DNA of 49,524 nt from BS750m-G62 sp046483505 (GCA_046483505.1 JAWODB010000196.1:1-49524), one strand, 5' to 3'. Shown: positions 26,771 through 35,465, counted from the stretch's first letter. Numbers and translations are program-made. Notes: generated by a model from the sequence alone, not told the origin.

Positions 26771-26821
26771 GCCGGCGACCGCAGGTCGCCGCGTACACGC
26801 TCGAGCCCGACGCCGAGCCCG

Positions 26822-26907
26822 ACGCGGAAGCGTCGGGACATTTCCATCGGCCCTGGCATCCGCCACGGCAGAGGGTGATATCCGGCTGCTCCCGCAGCCG
26901 GCTCGAA
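26822..26907. repeat. Intergenic copy of family B element
   Basis: Contains GCGGAAGCGTCGGGACATTT and ends CCGGCTGCTCCCGCAGCCGG followed by CTCGAAC. The same ends and spacing occur in reverse orientation in the two copies inside the AsmA-like gene (39620-39717, 40356-40447). The gap 26771-27118 holds this element and a long-loop hairpin, with no gene. Confidence 0.7.
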
Positions 26908-27013
26908 CGGCGTCGGGCTCGAAACGGCGCCCGTGCAAGTGGTCACCCCGCCGCCCTGCGGACCCTTTTCGTTTGCCCGTCCGCACGGGCGGGGGCTATA
27001 ATCGCCGCCGGCG

Positions 27014-27065
27014 GCGCGGTGGGTGCCCCTCGGCTTCGCTCGGGACGGGCTCCGACCCACCGCGC
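27014..27065. repeat. Long-loop hairpin element (family C)
   Basis: The same 11-bp arms as the short family, GCGCGGTGGGT (27014-27024) and ACCCACCGCGC (27055-27065), enclose a 30-base loop with its own CCCTCGG/CCGAGGG-type pairing. Its reverse-oriented twin lies at 28861-28912. Confidence 0.85.
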
Positions 27066-27118
27066 CCGTGCCGTCGCTGCACCGCAGCGGAAAACGCCTT
27101 TCGCAGGGCGAGCCACCC

Positions 27119-28813
27119 ATGAGCCTGATTCCCTTCAGCCGACAGATCCGCAGCCTCAGCCGCCTCGGCCACGTCGTGACGGTGCTCTCCCGGCACGGCT
27201 TCGGCTGGTTCGTGGTCAGCCTGCGGCTGGAGCGGCTGGTGCCGTTTCGCAAGCGGCTGCTCCAGCGCCGGGAACCGCCCGAGCAGCGCCCGGACGAGTC
27301 GACGGCGGCCCGGGTGGCGCGGGTCCTGGAGGAACTCGGGCCCACGTACGTCAAACTCGGCCAGGTGCTGGGCAGCCGGACGGACCTCCTGCCGCCCGCG
27401 TTCATCCGGGAGTTCCGCAAACTCCAGGACCGCGTCAAACCGTTTCCGACGCCCGATGCGCGGGCCCAGGTCAGCCGGCAACTCGGCGGGCCCATTGAGG
27501 AATTCTATGACGACTTCGGCGCCGAGCCGTTCGCCGCCGGCAGCATCGCCCAGGCGTACGCCGCCAAGACGAAGGACGGCGAGGACGTGGTCGTCAAGGT
27601 CCGCCGGCCGGGCATCCGCGACGTGCTGGAGGCGGACATCGACATCCTGCTTCGCCTGGCGGACCTGGCGGAGCGGTACGTGCCGGAGTACCGCGTCTAC
27701 CGGCCCGTGATGCTGGTGGAGGAGTTCGCGCAGACGGTGCGGCGGGAGATCGACTTCGTCTCCGAGGCGTCCAACACCCAGCGGTTCCGCCGCACGTTCG
27801 AGGAGAACCCGAACATCCGCGTGCCGAACGTCCTGTGGGACCTGACGGCCGCCGGCGTCCTGACCCTGGAGCGCATCGAGGGCGTGCCCATCTACGACGA
27901 GGACGCGCTCGACCGCATCGGCGCCGACCGCCAGGCCCTCGGCCGGCACCTGACCGAGTGTTTCATGCGGCAGTATTTCGAGTTGGGCCTGTTCCACGCC
28001 GACCCGCATCCGGGCAACCTCGTCGTCCAGGCGCCGGACGTGCTGGGCATTCTGGACTTCGGCCAGATCGGCCGCCTCAGCGACGCCATGCGTTCCCAAC
28101 TCGGCACGGTCCTGGTGGCCGCGCTGAACCACGACTTCGACATCGTCGTCGACGTCTTCGACGACCTGGCCGCCCTGCCCGACGACCTGGAGGGCGAACG
28201 CCTGAAGGGCGACCTGGCCGTCATGACCGACAAGTACGCCGGCGTGCCCATCGGCCGGCTGAACCTGAAGGACCTGTTCGACGAGATCACCGCCACGGCC
28301 CGGCGGCACCGCGTGGTGTTGCCGCGCGACTTCGTCCTCCTCGGCAAGAGCATGGTGGCGATGGGCGGCGTGGCGCTCGGGCTGGACCCGGACATCAAGA
28401 TGGTGGAGGTGGTCCGGCCGAAGGTCCGCCGCCTCATGGCCGAGAAGGCCTCGCCCCGCCGCCTCGCCCATCACGGGCTGACGACGGCGTACCACCTGGC
28501 GGCGATGGCCGAGCAGGGACCGCGGTCGCTCCGGCAACTGATGCGGAAACTGATTCGCGGCCGGTTCCAGATCCTGTTCCGCCACGAGAACCTGGACCAC
28601 CTCATCAACGAACTCGACCGCTCCAGCAACCGCATCGCGTTTGCGCTGATCGTGGCGTCCATTATTCTGGGATCGGCCATCATGCTCCAGGCCCAGATCG
28701 GCCCCAACGTGCCGTATACCGAGATTCCGCTGCTCGGCATGCTGGGGTTCTTCATTGCCGGGCTGCTGGGCGTGTGGCTGGTGATTGCCATCCTGCGGTC
28801 CGGGCGATTGTGA
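27119..28813 (+). CDS. UbiB/AarF (ABC1) family atypical kinase
   Basis: 564 residues from ATG 27119, the first codon at which family sequence begins. The KxGQ signature is KLGQVLGSR, the Ala-rich loop is AAGSIAQAYAAK, VVVKVRRPGI holds the ATP-site Lys, FHADPHPGNL is the catalytic-loop equivalent, and GILDFGQIGRL is the metal-binding DFG. Two C-terminal hydrophobic helices (about 500-560) anchor it to the membrane. UbiB-type proteins support quinone or isoprenoid-lipid metabolism, probably as ATPases that extract lipid intermediates. No quinone biosynthesis genes are adjacent, so the exact role is open. Weak ribosome site (AGGGCGAG). Confidence 0.9.
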   Translation: MSLIPFSRQIRSLSRLGHVVTVLSRHGFGWFVVSLRLERLVPFRKRLLQRREPPEQRPDESTAARVARVLEELGPTYVKLGQVLGSRTDLLPPAFIREFRKLQDRVKPFPTPDARAQVSRQLGGPIEEFYDDFGAEPFAAGSIAQAYAAKTKDGEDVVVKVRRPGIRDVLEADIDILLRLADLAERYVPEYRVYRPVMLVEEFAQTVRREIDFVSEASNTQRFRRTFEENPNIRVPNVLWDLTAAGVLTLERIEGVPIYDEDALDRIGADRQALGRHLTECFMRQYFELGLFHADPHPGNLVVQAPDVLGILDFGQIGRLSDAMRSQLGTVLVAALNHDFDIVVDVFDDLAALPDDLEGERLKGDLAVMTDKYAGVPIGRLNLKDLFDEITATARRHRVVLPRDFVLLGKSMVAMGGVALGLDPDIKMVEVVRPKVRRLMAEKASPRRLAHHGLTTAYHLAAMAEQGPRSLRQLMRKLIRGRFQILFRHENLDHLINELDRSSNRIAFALIVASIILGSAIMLQAQIGPNVPYTEIPLLGMLGFFIAGLLGVWLVIAILRSGRL

Positions 28814-28860
28814 CGGGGTGAATGCGGCCGGGCGCGGGACGTCTGAATGAACATGCGAAA

Positions 28861-28912
28861 GCGCGGCGGGTCGGAGCCCGTCCCGAGCGAAGCCGAGGGG
28901 CACCCGCCGCGC
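28861..28912. repeat. Long-loop hairpin element (family C)
   Basis: Arms GCGCGGCGGGT and ACCCGCCGCGC flank a 30-base loop that is the reverse complement of the loop at 27025-27054. The pair of elements thus brackets the UbiB-type gene in opposite orientation. Confidence 0.85.
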
Positions 28913-28922
28913 GAGTCGCTTT

Positions 28923-29033
28923 CCCTCTCCCTTGAGGGGAGAGGGATCGGGTGAGGGTGAAGAAGCCCTTGTAGCCGCCCCTGCTTGCAGGGCGCGTTTC
29001 CGACGGCCCGCGCCGGGCAAGCCCGGCGGCTAA
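28923..29033. repeat. Cluster of three further palindromes
   Basis: CCCTCTCCC(TTGA)GGGGAGAGGG-type hairpin at 28923-28945; GCCCCTGCTTGCAGGGCG at about 28977-28994; and CGCCGGGCAAGCCCGGCGGC at 29011-29030. The last has a reverse-oriented relative at 44268-44290. The whole gap 28814-29133 is built from such elements and holds no gene. Confidence 0.75.
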
Positions 29034-29066
29034 TTGTGCTGCCGCGCTTTGAGGCTGCTTCGTGAG

Positions 29067-29094
29067 GCGCGGTGGGTGCGGAGACCCACCGCGC
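29067..29094. repeat. Short-loop hairpin element (family C)
   Basis: Stem GCGCGGTGGGT/ACCCACCGCGC, loop GCGGAG. Compared with 7270-7297, a C-G pair in the stem has become T-A on both sides. It lies 40 bases before the secreted-protein start. Confidence 0.85.
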
Positions 29095-29133
29095 TCCCAC
29101 GTGATGCAAACGTGTACCAACACGAGGTGACCA

Positions 29134-29916
29134 ATGACTTATCGACATGCAACATCCTTGGCGCCGGCGGTGCTGGCCCTGGCGGCGGCGGGCGCCGTCG
29201 CCCTGGCCGCCTCCGACCCCGTCGGCACGAAGACCCTCCGCTACGACGTCCTCGTCGGCCGGCGCGCCGCCGGCCAGATGCGCCTCGAGATCATGACCGT
29301 CTCGGACCTGACGATCCTCGAAGAGCGCTTCACCGCGCCGTACCGCGGCACCGGCCGGGAGGTGGAGGCCGGCTACACGTCCCAGGTCGTCTACAAGGGG
29401 GCCGGGAAACCCGCCCCGAGCCGGGCCGAGATCACCACACGCGTCGGGCGGTTCAAGATCATGGCCGGCAAGGTCACCTTCACGAAGGCCGACGGCCGGT
29501 GGTCCGCCGCCGTCGAGGCCACCGGCTTCGCCGACAAGGAGGGCAAACCGTTCGAGACCGCCCGCGAGTTCACCCGGACCTTCACCGCCGAGGGCGACCT
29601 CCTGCTGACGCCCGCGGCGTTCCTGTACTTCGCCCCGCGCCTCCTGCCCGAGCCCGGCAAGATCGAGAACGTCGTCCAGGTGGAACTGCCCGACGACATC
29701 AACTTCCCCGCGATGCTGAACTTCAAGCCCGACTGCATCCTGGAGCGGCACGTCGCGGGCGCCGACGGCAAGGCCGAGATCACCCTCCACCGCGTGTACG
29801 CGGGCGGCAACATCGTGCCGCTGCTCAAGATGACCGTCGACAAGGCCGGCCAGGCGGAGGAGATGTCCCTCGGCAAGTTCACCCTCCGCCGCGCCGCCTC
29901 CGCCCTGGAGGAGTAG
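29134..29916 (+). CDS. Secreted protein, DUF3108-like form
   Basis: 260 residues from ATG 29134 (GAGGTGACC upstream). A Sec signal covers residues 1-26 (LAPAVLALAAAGAVALAAS). The mature part opens TLRYDVLVGRRAAGQMRLE and continues as long beta-strands, ending GGNIVPLLKMTVDKAG. The start of the mature domain resembles DUF3108-type proteins, which bind lipids or are found in the periplasm, but the match is by eye only. No catalytic residue seen. Confidence 0.7.
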   Translation: MTYRHATSLAPAVLALAAAGAVALAASDPVGTKTLRYDVLVGRRAAGQMRLEIMTVSDLTILEERFTAPYRGTGREVEAGYTSQVVYKGAGKPAPSRAEITTRVGRFKIMAGKVTFTKADGRWSAAVEATGFADKEGKPFETAREFTRTFTAEGDLLLTPAAFLYFAPRLLPEPGKIENVVQVELPDDINFPAMLNFKPDCILERHVAGADGKAEITLHRVYAGGNIVPLLKMTVDKAGQAEEMSLGKFTLRRAASALEE

Positions 29917-30022
29917 CGGCCGCGCGGCTGGGAACGTGTGGCCCGGCCGCCCAGCGCAATCGGACCCGTGAGGCGCGGGGGGTCTCCGCAGGCGCCGCGC
30001 AGCGCTGAAAAGGCCGTTTGGA

Positions 30023-30050
30023 GCGCGGTGGGTGCCCAGACCCACCGCGC
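30023..30050. repeat. Short-loop hairpin element (family C) downstream of argH
   Basis: Stem GCGCGGTGGGT/ACCCACCGCGC; loop GCCCAG rather than GCGGAG. On the argH strand it comes about 25 bases after the stop and is preceded by GCACTACAACGCTAA, a sequence repeated almost exactly beyond argG. Confidence 0.85.
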
Positions 30051-30075
30051 AAATGGCCGACTTAGCGTTGTAGTG

Positions 30076-31422
30076 CTAGCCCAACAGGGCCGCCAGGGCC
30101 GCCTCGAACGGTTCGCGGACGCCCTCGAGCCACGCCGCCGCCGCCTCGGCCCGGGCGTCGACCTGGTCGAGGCCCAGGTTCCCCGGGCCGCCCTGGAGGG
30201 TCTTGGACTTCAGGTTCGCCACGGGGTCGCGGGCCGCCAGGTCGTCCAGGTGGGCGGCCACCTCGCGGTACGCGTCGCGGAACGGCGTCCCTTCGGCCAC
30301 GAGTTCCAGGGCCCGGTCGGTCGCGAAGATCTCCGGGATGAACCCCTTCCGCAGGTTCGCCTCCACCACCTCCATCCGCTCGATCGTGAGGCGCAGGACC
30401 GTGAGGGACCCGGCGGTCGCCTCCACGCCGCGCATGAACGGCCCCTTCGTCTCCTGCACGTCGCGGTTGTAGCCGGACGGCAAGGCCCGCAGGATGCCGG
30501 CCACCTGCATTTCGCAGCCGGCGACGGCGGCGGCCTTGGCCCGCACCAGTTCCAGGTGACACGGGTTCCGCTTCTGCGGCATCATCGACGAGCCCGTGCA
30601 CAGGTCCTCCGGGATGCGGAAGTAGCCGAACTCCGGCGTCGAGGTCCAGATGAGGTCCGAGGCCAGGCGCGAGAGGTCCGTCATCGCGGCCGCGCACGCC
30701 GCCAGGGTCGCGAGTTCCGCCTTCCCGCGCGAGTTCGCGCAGTACAGGACGTTGTTCTGCACCGTCGCGAAGCCCAGGAGGTCCGCCACCATCTGCCGGT
30801 CGAGCGCCAGGGCCGACCCGTACGCCGCGCCGGACCCGAGCGGCGACTGGTCCGTCAGCGCGTGGGCGGCCTTGACGAGTTCCAGGTCGTCCAGGAGCGC
30901 CTCCGCCCACGCCCCCGCCCACAGGCCGAGACTGGAGGGCATGGCGATCTGGGTATGCGTCCGCCCCGGCATCGGCACGAACTCGTGCTCGCGGGCGAAG
31001 GCCGTGAGCGCACGCACGAGGGCGACCGCCCGGTCCGCAAGGGCGTGCAACTGCTCCTTCCCCCAAAGGCGCAGGTCCAGCAGGACCTGGTCGTTGCGGC
31101 TGCGGCCGGTGTGAATCTTCTTGCCGAGGTCCCCGAGCCGCTCCGTCAGGTATTCCTCGACGGCCGTGTGCACGTCCTCCTGCTCGGGGCGAATGGTGAA
31201 GGTGCCGGCCTCGAAATCGGCGAGCACGGCCCGCAGGCCGCCGAGCAGCCGGTCGCGTTCGCCGTCGGTCAGGATGCCGACCGCGGCGAGCATCGTGGCG
31301 TGGGCCATGGAGCCGAGGACGTCCGCCCGCACCAGCGCGCGGTCCAGGCGCGCGTCCTCGCCCACGGTGAACCCCTCGACCTCGGCGTCGACCGAGTAGC
31401 CCTTGTCCCAGAGTTTGGCCAT
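30076..31422 (-). CDS. argH: Argininosuccinate lyase
   Basis: 448 residues from ATG 31422 with a strong AAGGAGG. The fumarase/aspartase-superfamily signature GSSMMPQKRNP is at about residues 275-285; KIHTGRSRNDQVLLDLRL and PGRTHTQIAMPSSLG are further ArgH segments, the latter with the catalytic His region. It splits argininosuccinate into arginine and fumarate as the last step of arginine synthesis, a soluble tetramer. argG lies on the same strand at 34150-35388, separated by the glycyl radical enzyme gene. Length is normal for the family (450-470). Confidence 0.96.
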   Translation of the reverse strand: MAKLWDKGYSVDAEVEGFTVGEDARLDRALVRADVLGSMAHATMLAAVGILTDGERDRLLGGLRAVLADFEAGTFTIRPEQEDVHTAVEEYLTERLGDLGKKIHTGRSRNDQVLLDLRLWGKEQLHALADRAVALVRALTAFAREHEFVPMPGRTHTQIAMPSSLGLWAGAWAEALLDDLELVKAAHALTDQSPLGSGAAYGSALALDRQMVADLLGFATVQNNVLYCANSRGKAELATLAACAAAMTDLSRLASDLIWTSTPEFGYFRIPEDLCTGSSMMPQKRNPCHLELVRAKAAAVAGCEMQVAGILRALPSGYNRDVQETKGPFMRGVEATAGSLTVLRLTIERMEVVEANLRKGFIPEIFATDRALELVAEGTPFRDAYREVAAHLDDLAARDPVANLKSKTLQGGPGNLGLDQVDARAEAAAAWLEGVREPFEAALAALLG

Positions 31423-31500
31423 GGCGGCCTCCTTGGCTGTGCATCGGCGATGAGTATACGGCCAACGGGGGGAGGGTTCAACGAAGCACGGCGCCCTTTT

Positions 31501-31582
31501 AGCCGCGACGCGCAGCGGAGCGCGCTCCTCTTCGAGTCGCGGCTAAACGCGGGAGCGCGCTCCTCTTCGAGTCGCGGCTAAA
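31501..31582. repeat. Family D palindrome with partial second copy
   Basis: AGCCGCGACGCGCAGCGGAG ... GAGTCGCGGCT at 31501-31544 is followed at about 31552-31582 by a second copy of the right part (GGAGCGCGCTCCTCTTCGAG and GTCGCGGCTAAACGCG). It is flanked by CTTTT and TAAA as in the other copies and lies between the glycyl radical enzyme and argH. Confidence 0.8.
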
Positions 31583-31604
31583 CGCGGTGTCGCGCGAGTC
31601 GACG

Positions 31605-33965
31605 TCACAGCCCCTGCTGCTCGGTGCGGGAGATGATCTCGTCCTGGAGGCCCCGGCCGACGTCCACGAAGTAGTCGCTGTAGCCGGCCACCCGGACGAT
31701 GAGGTTGCGGTGCTGCTCCGGGTCCTCCTGGGCGGCGCGGAGGGTGTCGGCGCCCACGACGTTGAACTGGACGTGGTGCCCGCCGAGGCGGAAGTACGTC
31801 CGCACGAGGTCCGCCAGGCGCGCGAGGCCCTCCCCCTCCAGCACCGACGGGGCGAACTTCAGGTTCAGCAGCGTGCCGCCCGTCCGCGAGTGGTCGAAGC
31901 AGGCGGCGGACTTGAAGACGGCCGTCGGGCCCTTGACGTCGGCCCCCTGGGTGGGCGAGATGCCCTCCGAGACGGGCACGCCCGCCCGCCGCCCGTTCGG
32001 CAGCGCCCCCGTCACCTGCCCGAAGTAGACGTGGACGGTCGTCGGCAGGAGGTTGACGCGGTACCGGCCACCCTTCGTGTTCGGCCGGCCGTCGAGCATC
32101 TCGAAATACATCTCGAAGAGTCGGCGTGCGATGTCGTCCGCCCGCGGGTCGTCGTTGCCGAACGCCGGCGAGCGCCGGGCCAGCATGAGCCGCAGGTCCT
32201 CGCGCCCCGCGAAGTCGTCCGCCAGGGCCGCTACAAGATCGTCCATCGTCACGGCGCCCTCGTCGTACACGTGATGCTTCAGGGCCGCCAGGGCGTCGGT
32301 CGTGGTCCCCAGGCCCACGCCCTGGATGTAGGTGGGGTTGTACCGGGCCCCGCCGTCGTGGTAGTCGCGGGCCTTCTCGATGCAGTCATCCATGAGGATC
32401 GACATGTACGGGGCGGGCATGGAGCGCGCGTACAGCCGCTCGATGCGGTTGTTGCCGGCGATCTTCGTATCCACGGCGTGCCGCAACTGCCGCCGGTACG
32501 CCTCCAGCATCTGCTCGAAGGAACCGAACGTGCGCGGGTCGCCGGTGGCGGGGCCGACGCGCCGGCCGGTGCGCGGGTCCACCCCGTCGTTGAGCGCGAG
32601 TTCCAGCACCTTCGGCCAGTTCAGGTACCCGGTCAGGGTGCACGATTCCTTGCCGAACGCGCTGACGGTGACGCACCCGCTGGGCCCGCCGGCGCGGGCG
32701 TCCTCGAGGGATTTGCCCGCCCGGACCATCTCCCGGACGATGACGTCCGTGTTGAAGAGCGACGGCTGGCCGAGGCCCGTCCGGATGACCTCGCACGCCC
32801 GGGCCAGCAGGCGGTCGTCCGTCTCGGTGCTCACCTGGACGCAGACCGAGGGCTGGATCAACTGCATCTCGCGGGCGACGTCGAGCATCAGGTACGAGAC
32901 CTCGTTGGCCGCATCCCGGCCGTCGGGCGCGACGCCGCCCACGTTGATGAGGGCGAAGTCCTGGTACGTCCCGCTCTGCTCCTCCGTGACGCCGACCTTG
33001 GGCGGGGCGGGCTGGTTGTTGAACTTGACCCAGAAACACGCCAGCAGTTCGCGGGCCGCCTCGGCCGTGAGCGACCCGTCGGCCGTCTCCCGCTCGTAGA
33101 ACGGCCAGAGGTGCCGGTCGAGCCGCCCGGGGTTGAACGAGTCCCACGTATTCAGTTCCGTGATGACCCCCAGGTGGACGAACCAGTAGGCCTGGAGGGC
33201 CTCGCGGAAGGTGCGCGGCGGGTGGGCGGGGACGCGGCGGCACACGTCGGCGATCTCCGCCAGTTCCGCCCGGCGCGTCGGGTCGGACGTCTCGGCGGCG
33301 AGTTGCTCGGCGCGCTCGGCGTGGCGTTCGGCCAGGCGGATGAGGGCCTCGGCGGCAATCGCCATCGCCTTGAGTTCCGCGTCCTTGTCGGCGGCCCGCG
33401 GGTCGGCGAGGAAGTCGAGTGCCTCGCGGCGCTCGGCGATGCGGCGGGCGAAGTCGCGGAATCCGCGGTGATAGATCTTGTCGTCGAGGATGGCGTGGCC
33501 GAACGCCCGCTGCTCCATGAACTCCGTGAAGACGCCGGTCTCGAACGCCCCGTGCCACGGGTCCGTCATGCCGGCGAAGAGCCGCTCGCGGATCGTCCGG
33601 CCCCGCCAGAACGGGATGATGCGGTCGCGGTAAACGGTGCGGACGGCGCCTGAGACCTCGAAGCGGGTCCGCTCGCGGGTGGCGAGGACGTCGAGGTCCT
33701 CCAGGCTGTGGCAGCAGAGTTCGGGATACGTGGGCGTGGCCTTGGGGGCCGGCCCGCGCTCGCCCACGATCCGTTCGCCTTCGCCGATGTAAATGGTCCG
33801 GTGCTCGACGAGGTGGCGGAAGGCGAGCGCCCGGGCGACGGGCACCGAGTGCCGCCCGGCCTCGCCGGAGGCGTAGAAGTCCGTCAGGAGTTCCGCCCGC
33901 TCGGACGAGAGGTACGGACGGGTGGCGACGCTTTCGGCCCGCAGGCGCTGGACGCGGTCGGTCAT
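31605..33965 (-). CDS. Glycyl radical enzyme of the trans-4-hydroxyproline dehydratase (HypD) type, with altered CxE motif
   Basis: 786 residues from ATG 33965; the HypD family is about 790. The C-terminal glycyl-radical motif VRVAGYSDYF has Gly761, and GPSGCVTVSAFGKES has the thiyl Cys431, positions close to those of characterised HypD. Other matching segments are GYLNWPKVLELALNDGVDP, GGARYNPTYIQGVGLGT and GRPNTKGGRYRVNLLPTT. HypD dehydrates trans-4-hydroxyproline to pyrroline-5-carboxylate after its radical is installed by a radical SAM activase. Here the residue two after the Cys is Thr433, where eliminating family members have the base Glu, so the reaction may differ. No activase is in the window. 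It lies between argG and argH on their strand. The enzyme needs oxygen-free conditions. Confidence 0.85.
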   Translation of the reverse strand: MTDRVQRLRAESVATRPYLSSERAELLTDFYASGEAGRHSVPVARALAFRHLVEHRTIYIGEGERIVGERGPAPKATPTYPELCCHSLEDLDVLATRERTRFEVSGAVRTVYRDRIIPFWRGRTIRERLFAGMTDPWHGAFETGVFTEFMEQRAFGHAILDDKIYHRGFRDFARRIAERREALDFLADPRAADKDAELKAMAIAAEALIRLAERHAERAEQLAAETSDPTRRAELAEIADVCRRVPAHPPRTFREALQAYWFVHLGVITELNTWDSFNPGRLDRHLWPFYERETADGSLTAEAARELLACFWVKFNNQPAPPKVGVTEEQSGTYQDFALINVGGVAPDGRDAANEVSYLMLDVAREMQLIQPSVCVQVSTETDDRLLARACEVIRTGLGQPSLFNTDVIVREMVRAGKSLEDARAGGPSGCVTVSAFGKESCTLTGYLNWPKVLELALNDGVDPRTGRRVGPATGDPRTFGSFEQMLEAYRRQLRHAVDTKIAGNNRIERLYARSMPAPYMSILMDDCIEKARDYHDGGARYNPTYIQGVGLGTTTDALAALKHHVYDEGAVTMDDLVAALADDFAGREDLRLMLARRSPAFGNDDPRADDIARRLFEMYFEMLDGRPNTKGGRYRVNLLPTTVHVYFGQVTGALPNGRRAGVPVSEGISPTQGADVKGPTAVFKSAACFDHSRTGGTLLNLKFAPSVLEGEGLARLADLVRTYFRLGGHHVQFNVVGADTLRAAQEDPEQHRNLIVRVAGYSDYFVDVGRGLQDEIISRTEQQGL

Positions 33966-34068
33966 AACGGTTCCCGTGCACGGTTCCGGCATGGTTCGGA
34001 CCGGGTATTATACACGAGACGGACCGCTACGGCTACCGGCCATGCCTTCCGAGTCGGGAGCGCATGCA

Positions 34069-34096
34069 GCGCGGCGGGTACGGAGACCCGCCGCGC
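34069..34096. repeat. Short-loop hairpin element (family C) downstream of argG
   Basis: Stem GCGCGGCGGGT/ACCCGCCGCGC with loop ACGGAG. On the argG strand it comes after GGCATTACAACGCTAA, the near copy of the sequence beyond argH. Lies in the 184-base gap between argG and the glycyl radical enzyme. Confidence 0.85.
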
Positions 34097-34149
34097 ACCC
34101 GTTAGCGTTGTAATGCCAAACAGGCGTGTCGACAGATTCCACCCGGGCC

Positions 34150-35388
34150 TTACTCCAGCCCCCCGCGCTTCGCCAGGATCTGGAACGGCAGGCCGCGGAT
34201 CGTCGCCGCGTCCTTCGCCATCTTCTGCGAGAAGCCGGTGGACTTGATCGACCGGATCTGGGGCGAGAAGAGGCTCGTCTCGCTCTCGCGCTTCACCATC
34301 TCGATGTTCCCCTTGTACAGGCTCACGGTGTACGTGCCGCTGACGAACCGCGAGGCCGCCTCGCAGAAGGCGTCGAGTTCCGCCTTGAGCGGGTGGAACC
34401 ACATGCCGTGGTACACCAGGTGGGCCCACTTGCGGTCGACGCCGGCCTTGAACTCGAGTTCGTCCTTCGTCAGGCAGAACTGCTCCAGGTCGCGGCGCAG
34501 CCGCAGGATGACGTGGGCGGCGGGGGCCTCGTAGATCTCCCGGCTCTTCAGGTCCATGATGCCGTCTTCGAACATGTCGATGCGTCCGATACCGCTCGCG
34601 CCCGCGATGTCGTTCAGTTCCGGCACCAGTTGCCCCAGCGGCATGGCCCGGCCGTTGAGTTTCGTCGGGATGCCCTGCTCGAAGGTGACGCTCACCTCCT
34701 CGGCCTTGTCCGGGGCGGCGTGCGGCGGGACGAGCCACATCCAGATCCGATCGGGCAGTTCCTGGTCCAGGCCGATGGCGCCGGAGGCGATGCTGCGGCA
34801 CCACATGGTCTTGTCGTCGCCTCCCTCCATCTGCTCGTCCACCGGCACGCCCCACGCCTCGCACAGGGCCCGTTCCTCGGAGCGCGTCAGGTCGAAGTCC
34901 CGCACGGGCACGAGCACCTCCAGGTCCGGCGCGAACATCTTGAACACGTTGTGCATCCGGTACTGGTCGTTGCCCTTGCCGGTCGAGCCCTCCATGAGAG
35001 CGTCGCAGCCGAGTTCCAGGCCCTTCTTCGCCACCGTCCGGGCCACCAGTTGCCGCGTCATCGACGTCGACACCGGGTACCCCTCGTAGTCGGAGTTGGC
35101 GCGGATGGCCCGGGCCAGCCACTGCTCCGTGAACTCCTCCGTCAGGTCGATCAGGATCGGCTCGAAGCCGAGCGCCCGCGCCTTGGCGTTGCCGGTGTCG
35201 ATCTCCTCCTGCCCCTGGCCCACGTCGCACGTGATCGGGACGATGTTCTCATCCGCCACGCCGTACTTGCGCCGCAGGAGTTCGATGCACAGGCTGGAGT
35301 CGAGCCCGCCCGAGTACGCCAGGGCCACCTTGGTCACGTCGGCCACGGGCGTGTCCATCACCTTGGCTTCAATCTCTTTGACGTCCAT
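34150..35388 (-). CDS. argG: Argininosuccinate synthase
   Basis: 412 residues from ATG 35388 with AAAGGACGG upstream; the longer open frame to 35529 is not family sequence. VALAYSGGLDSSLCIELL is the N-type ATP-pyrophosphatase loop, and MEGSTGKGNDQYRMHN and IASGAIGLDQELP are typical ArgG segments. It joins citrulline and aspartate with ATP to form argininosuccinate, the substrate of ArgH. A predicted promoter sits at 35564-35592, giving a leader of about 170 bases that holds a family C hairpin at 35466-35493. No arginine-repressor operator was recognised. Confidence 0.95.
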   Translation of the reverse strand: MDVKEIEAKVMDTPVADVTKVALAYSGGLDSSLCIELLRRKYGVADENIVPITCDVGQGQEEIDTGNAKARALGFEPILIDLTEEFTEQWLARAIRANSDYEGYPVSTSMTRQLVARTVAKKGLELGCDALMEGSTGKGNDQYRMHNVFKMFAPDLEVLVPVRDFDLTRSEERALCEAWGVPVDEQMEGGDDKTMWCRSIASGAIGLDQELPDRIWMWLVPPHAAPDKAEEVSVTFEQGIPTKLNGRAMPLGQLVPELNDIAGASGIGRIDMFEDGIMDLKSREIYEAPAAHVILRLRRDLEQFCLTKDELEFKAGVDRKWAHLVYHGMWFHPLKAELDAFCEAASRFVSGTYTVSLYKGNIEMVKRESETSLFSPQIRSIKSTGFSQKMAKDAATIRGLPFQILAKRGGLE

Positions 35389-35465
35389 GGTCCGTCCTTT
35401 CGCGGTAAACGGATGGTGTCCGCTTGCGCGCGTGGGATGGGCGCGGCCCTGGCAGAGAGCGTGTG

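Noticed and set aside
31605..33965. Calling the glycyl radical enzyme pyruvate formate-lyase
   Set aside because: It lacks the Cys-Cys pair of PFL and aligns over its length with HypD-type sequence.
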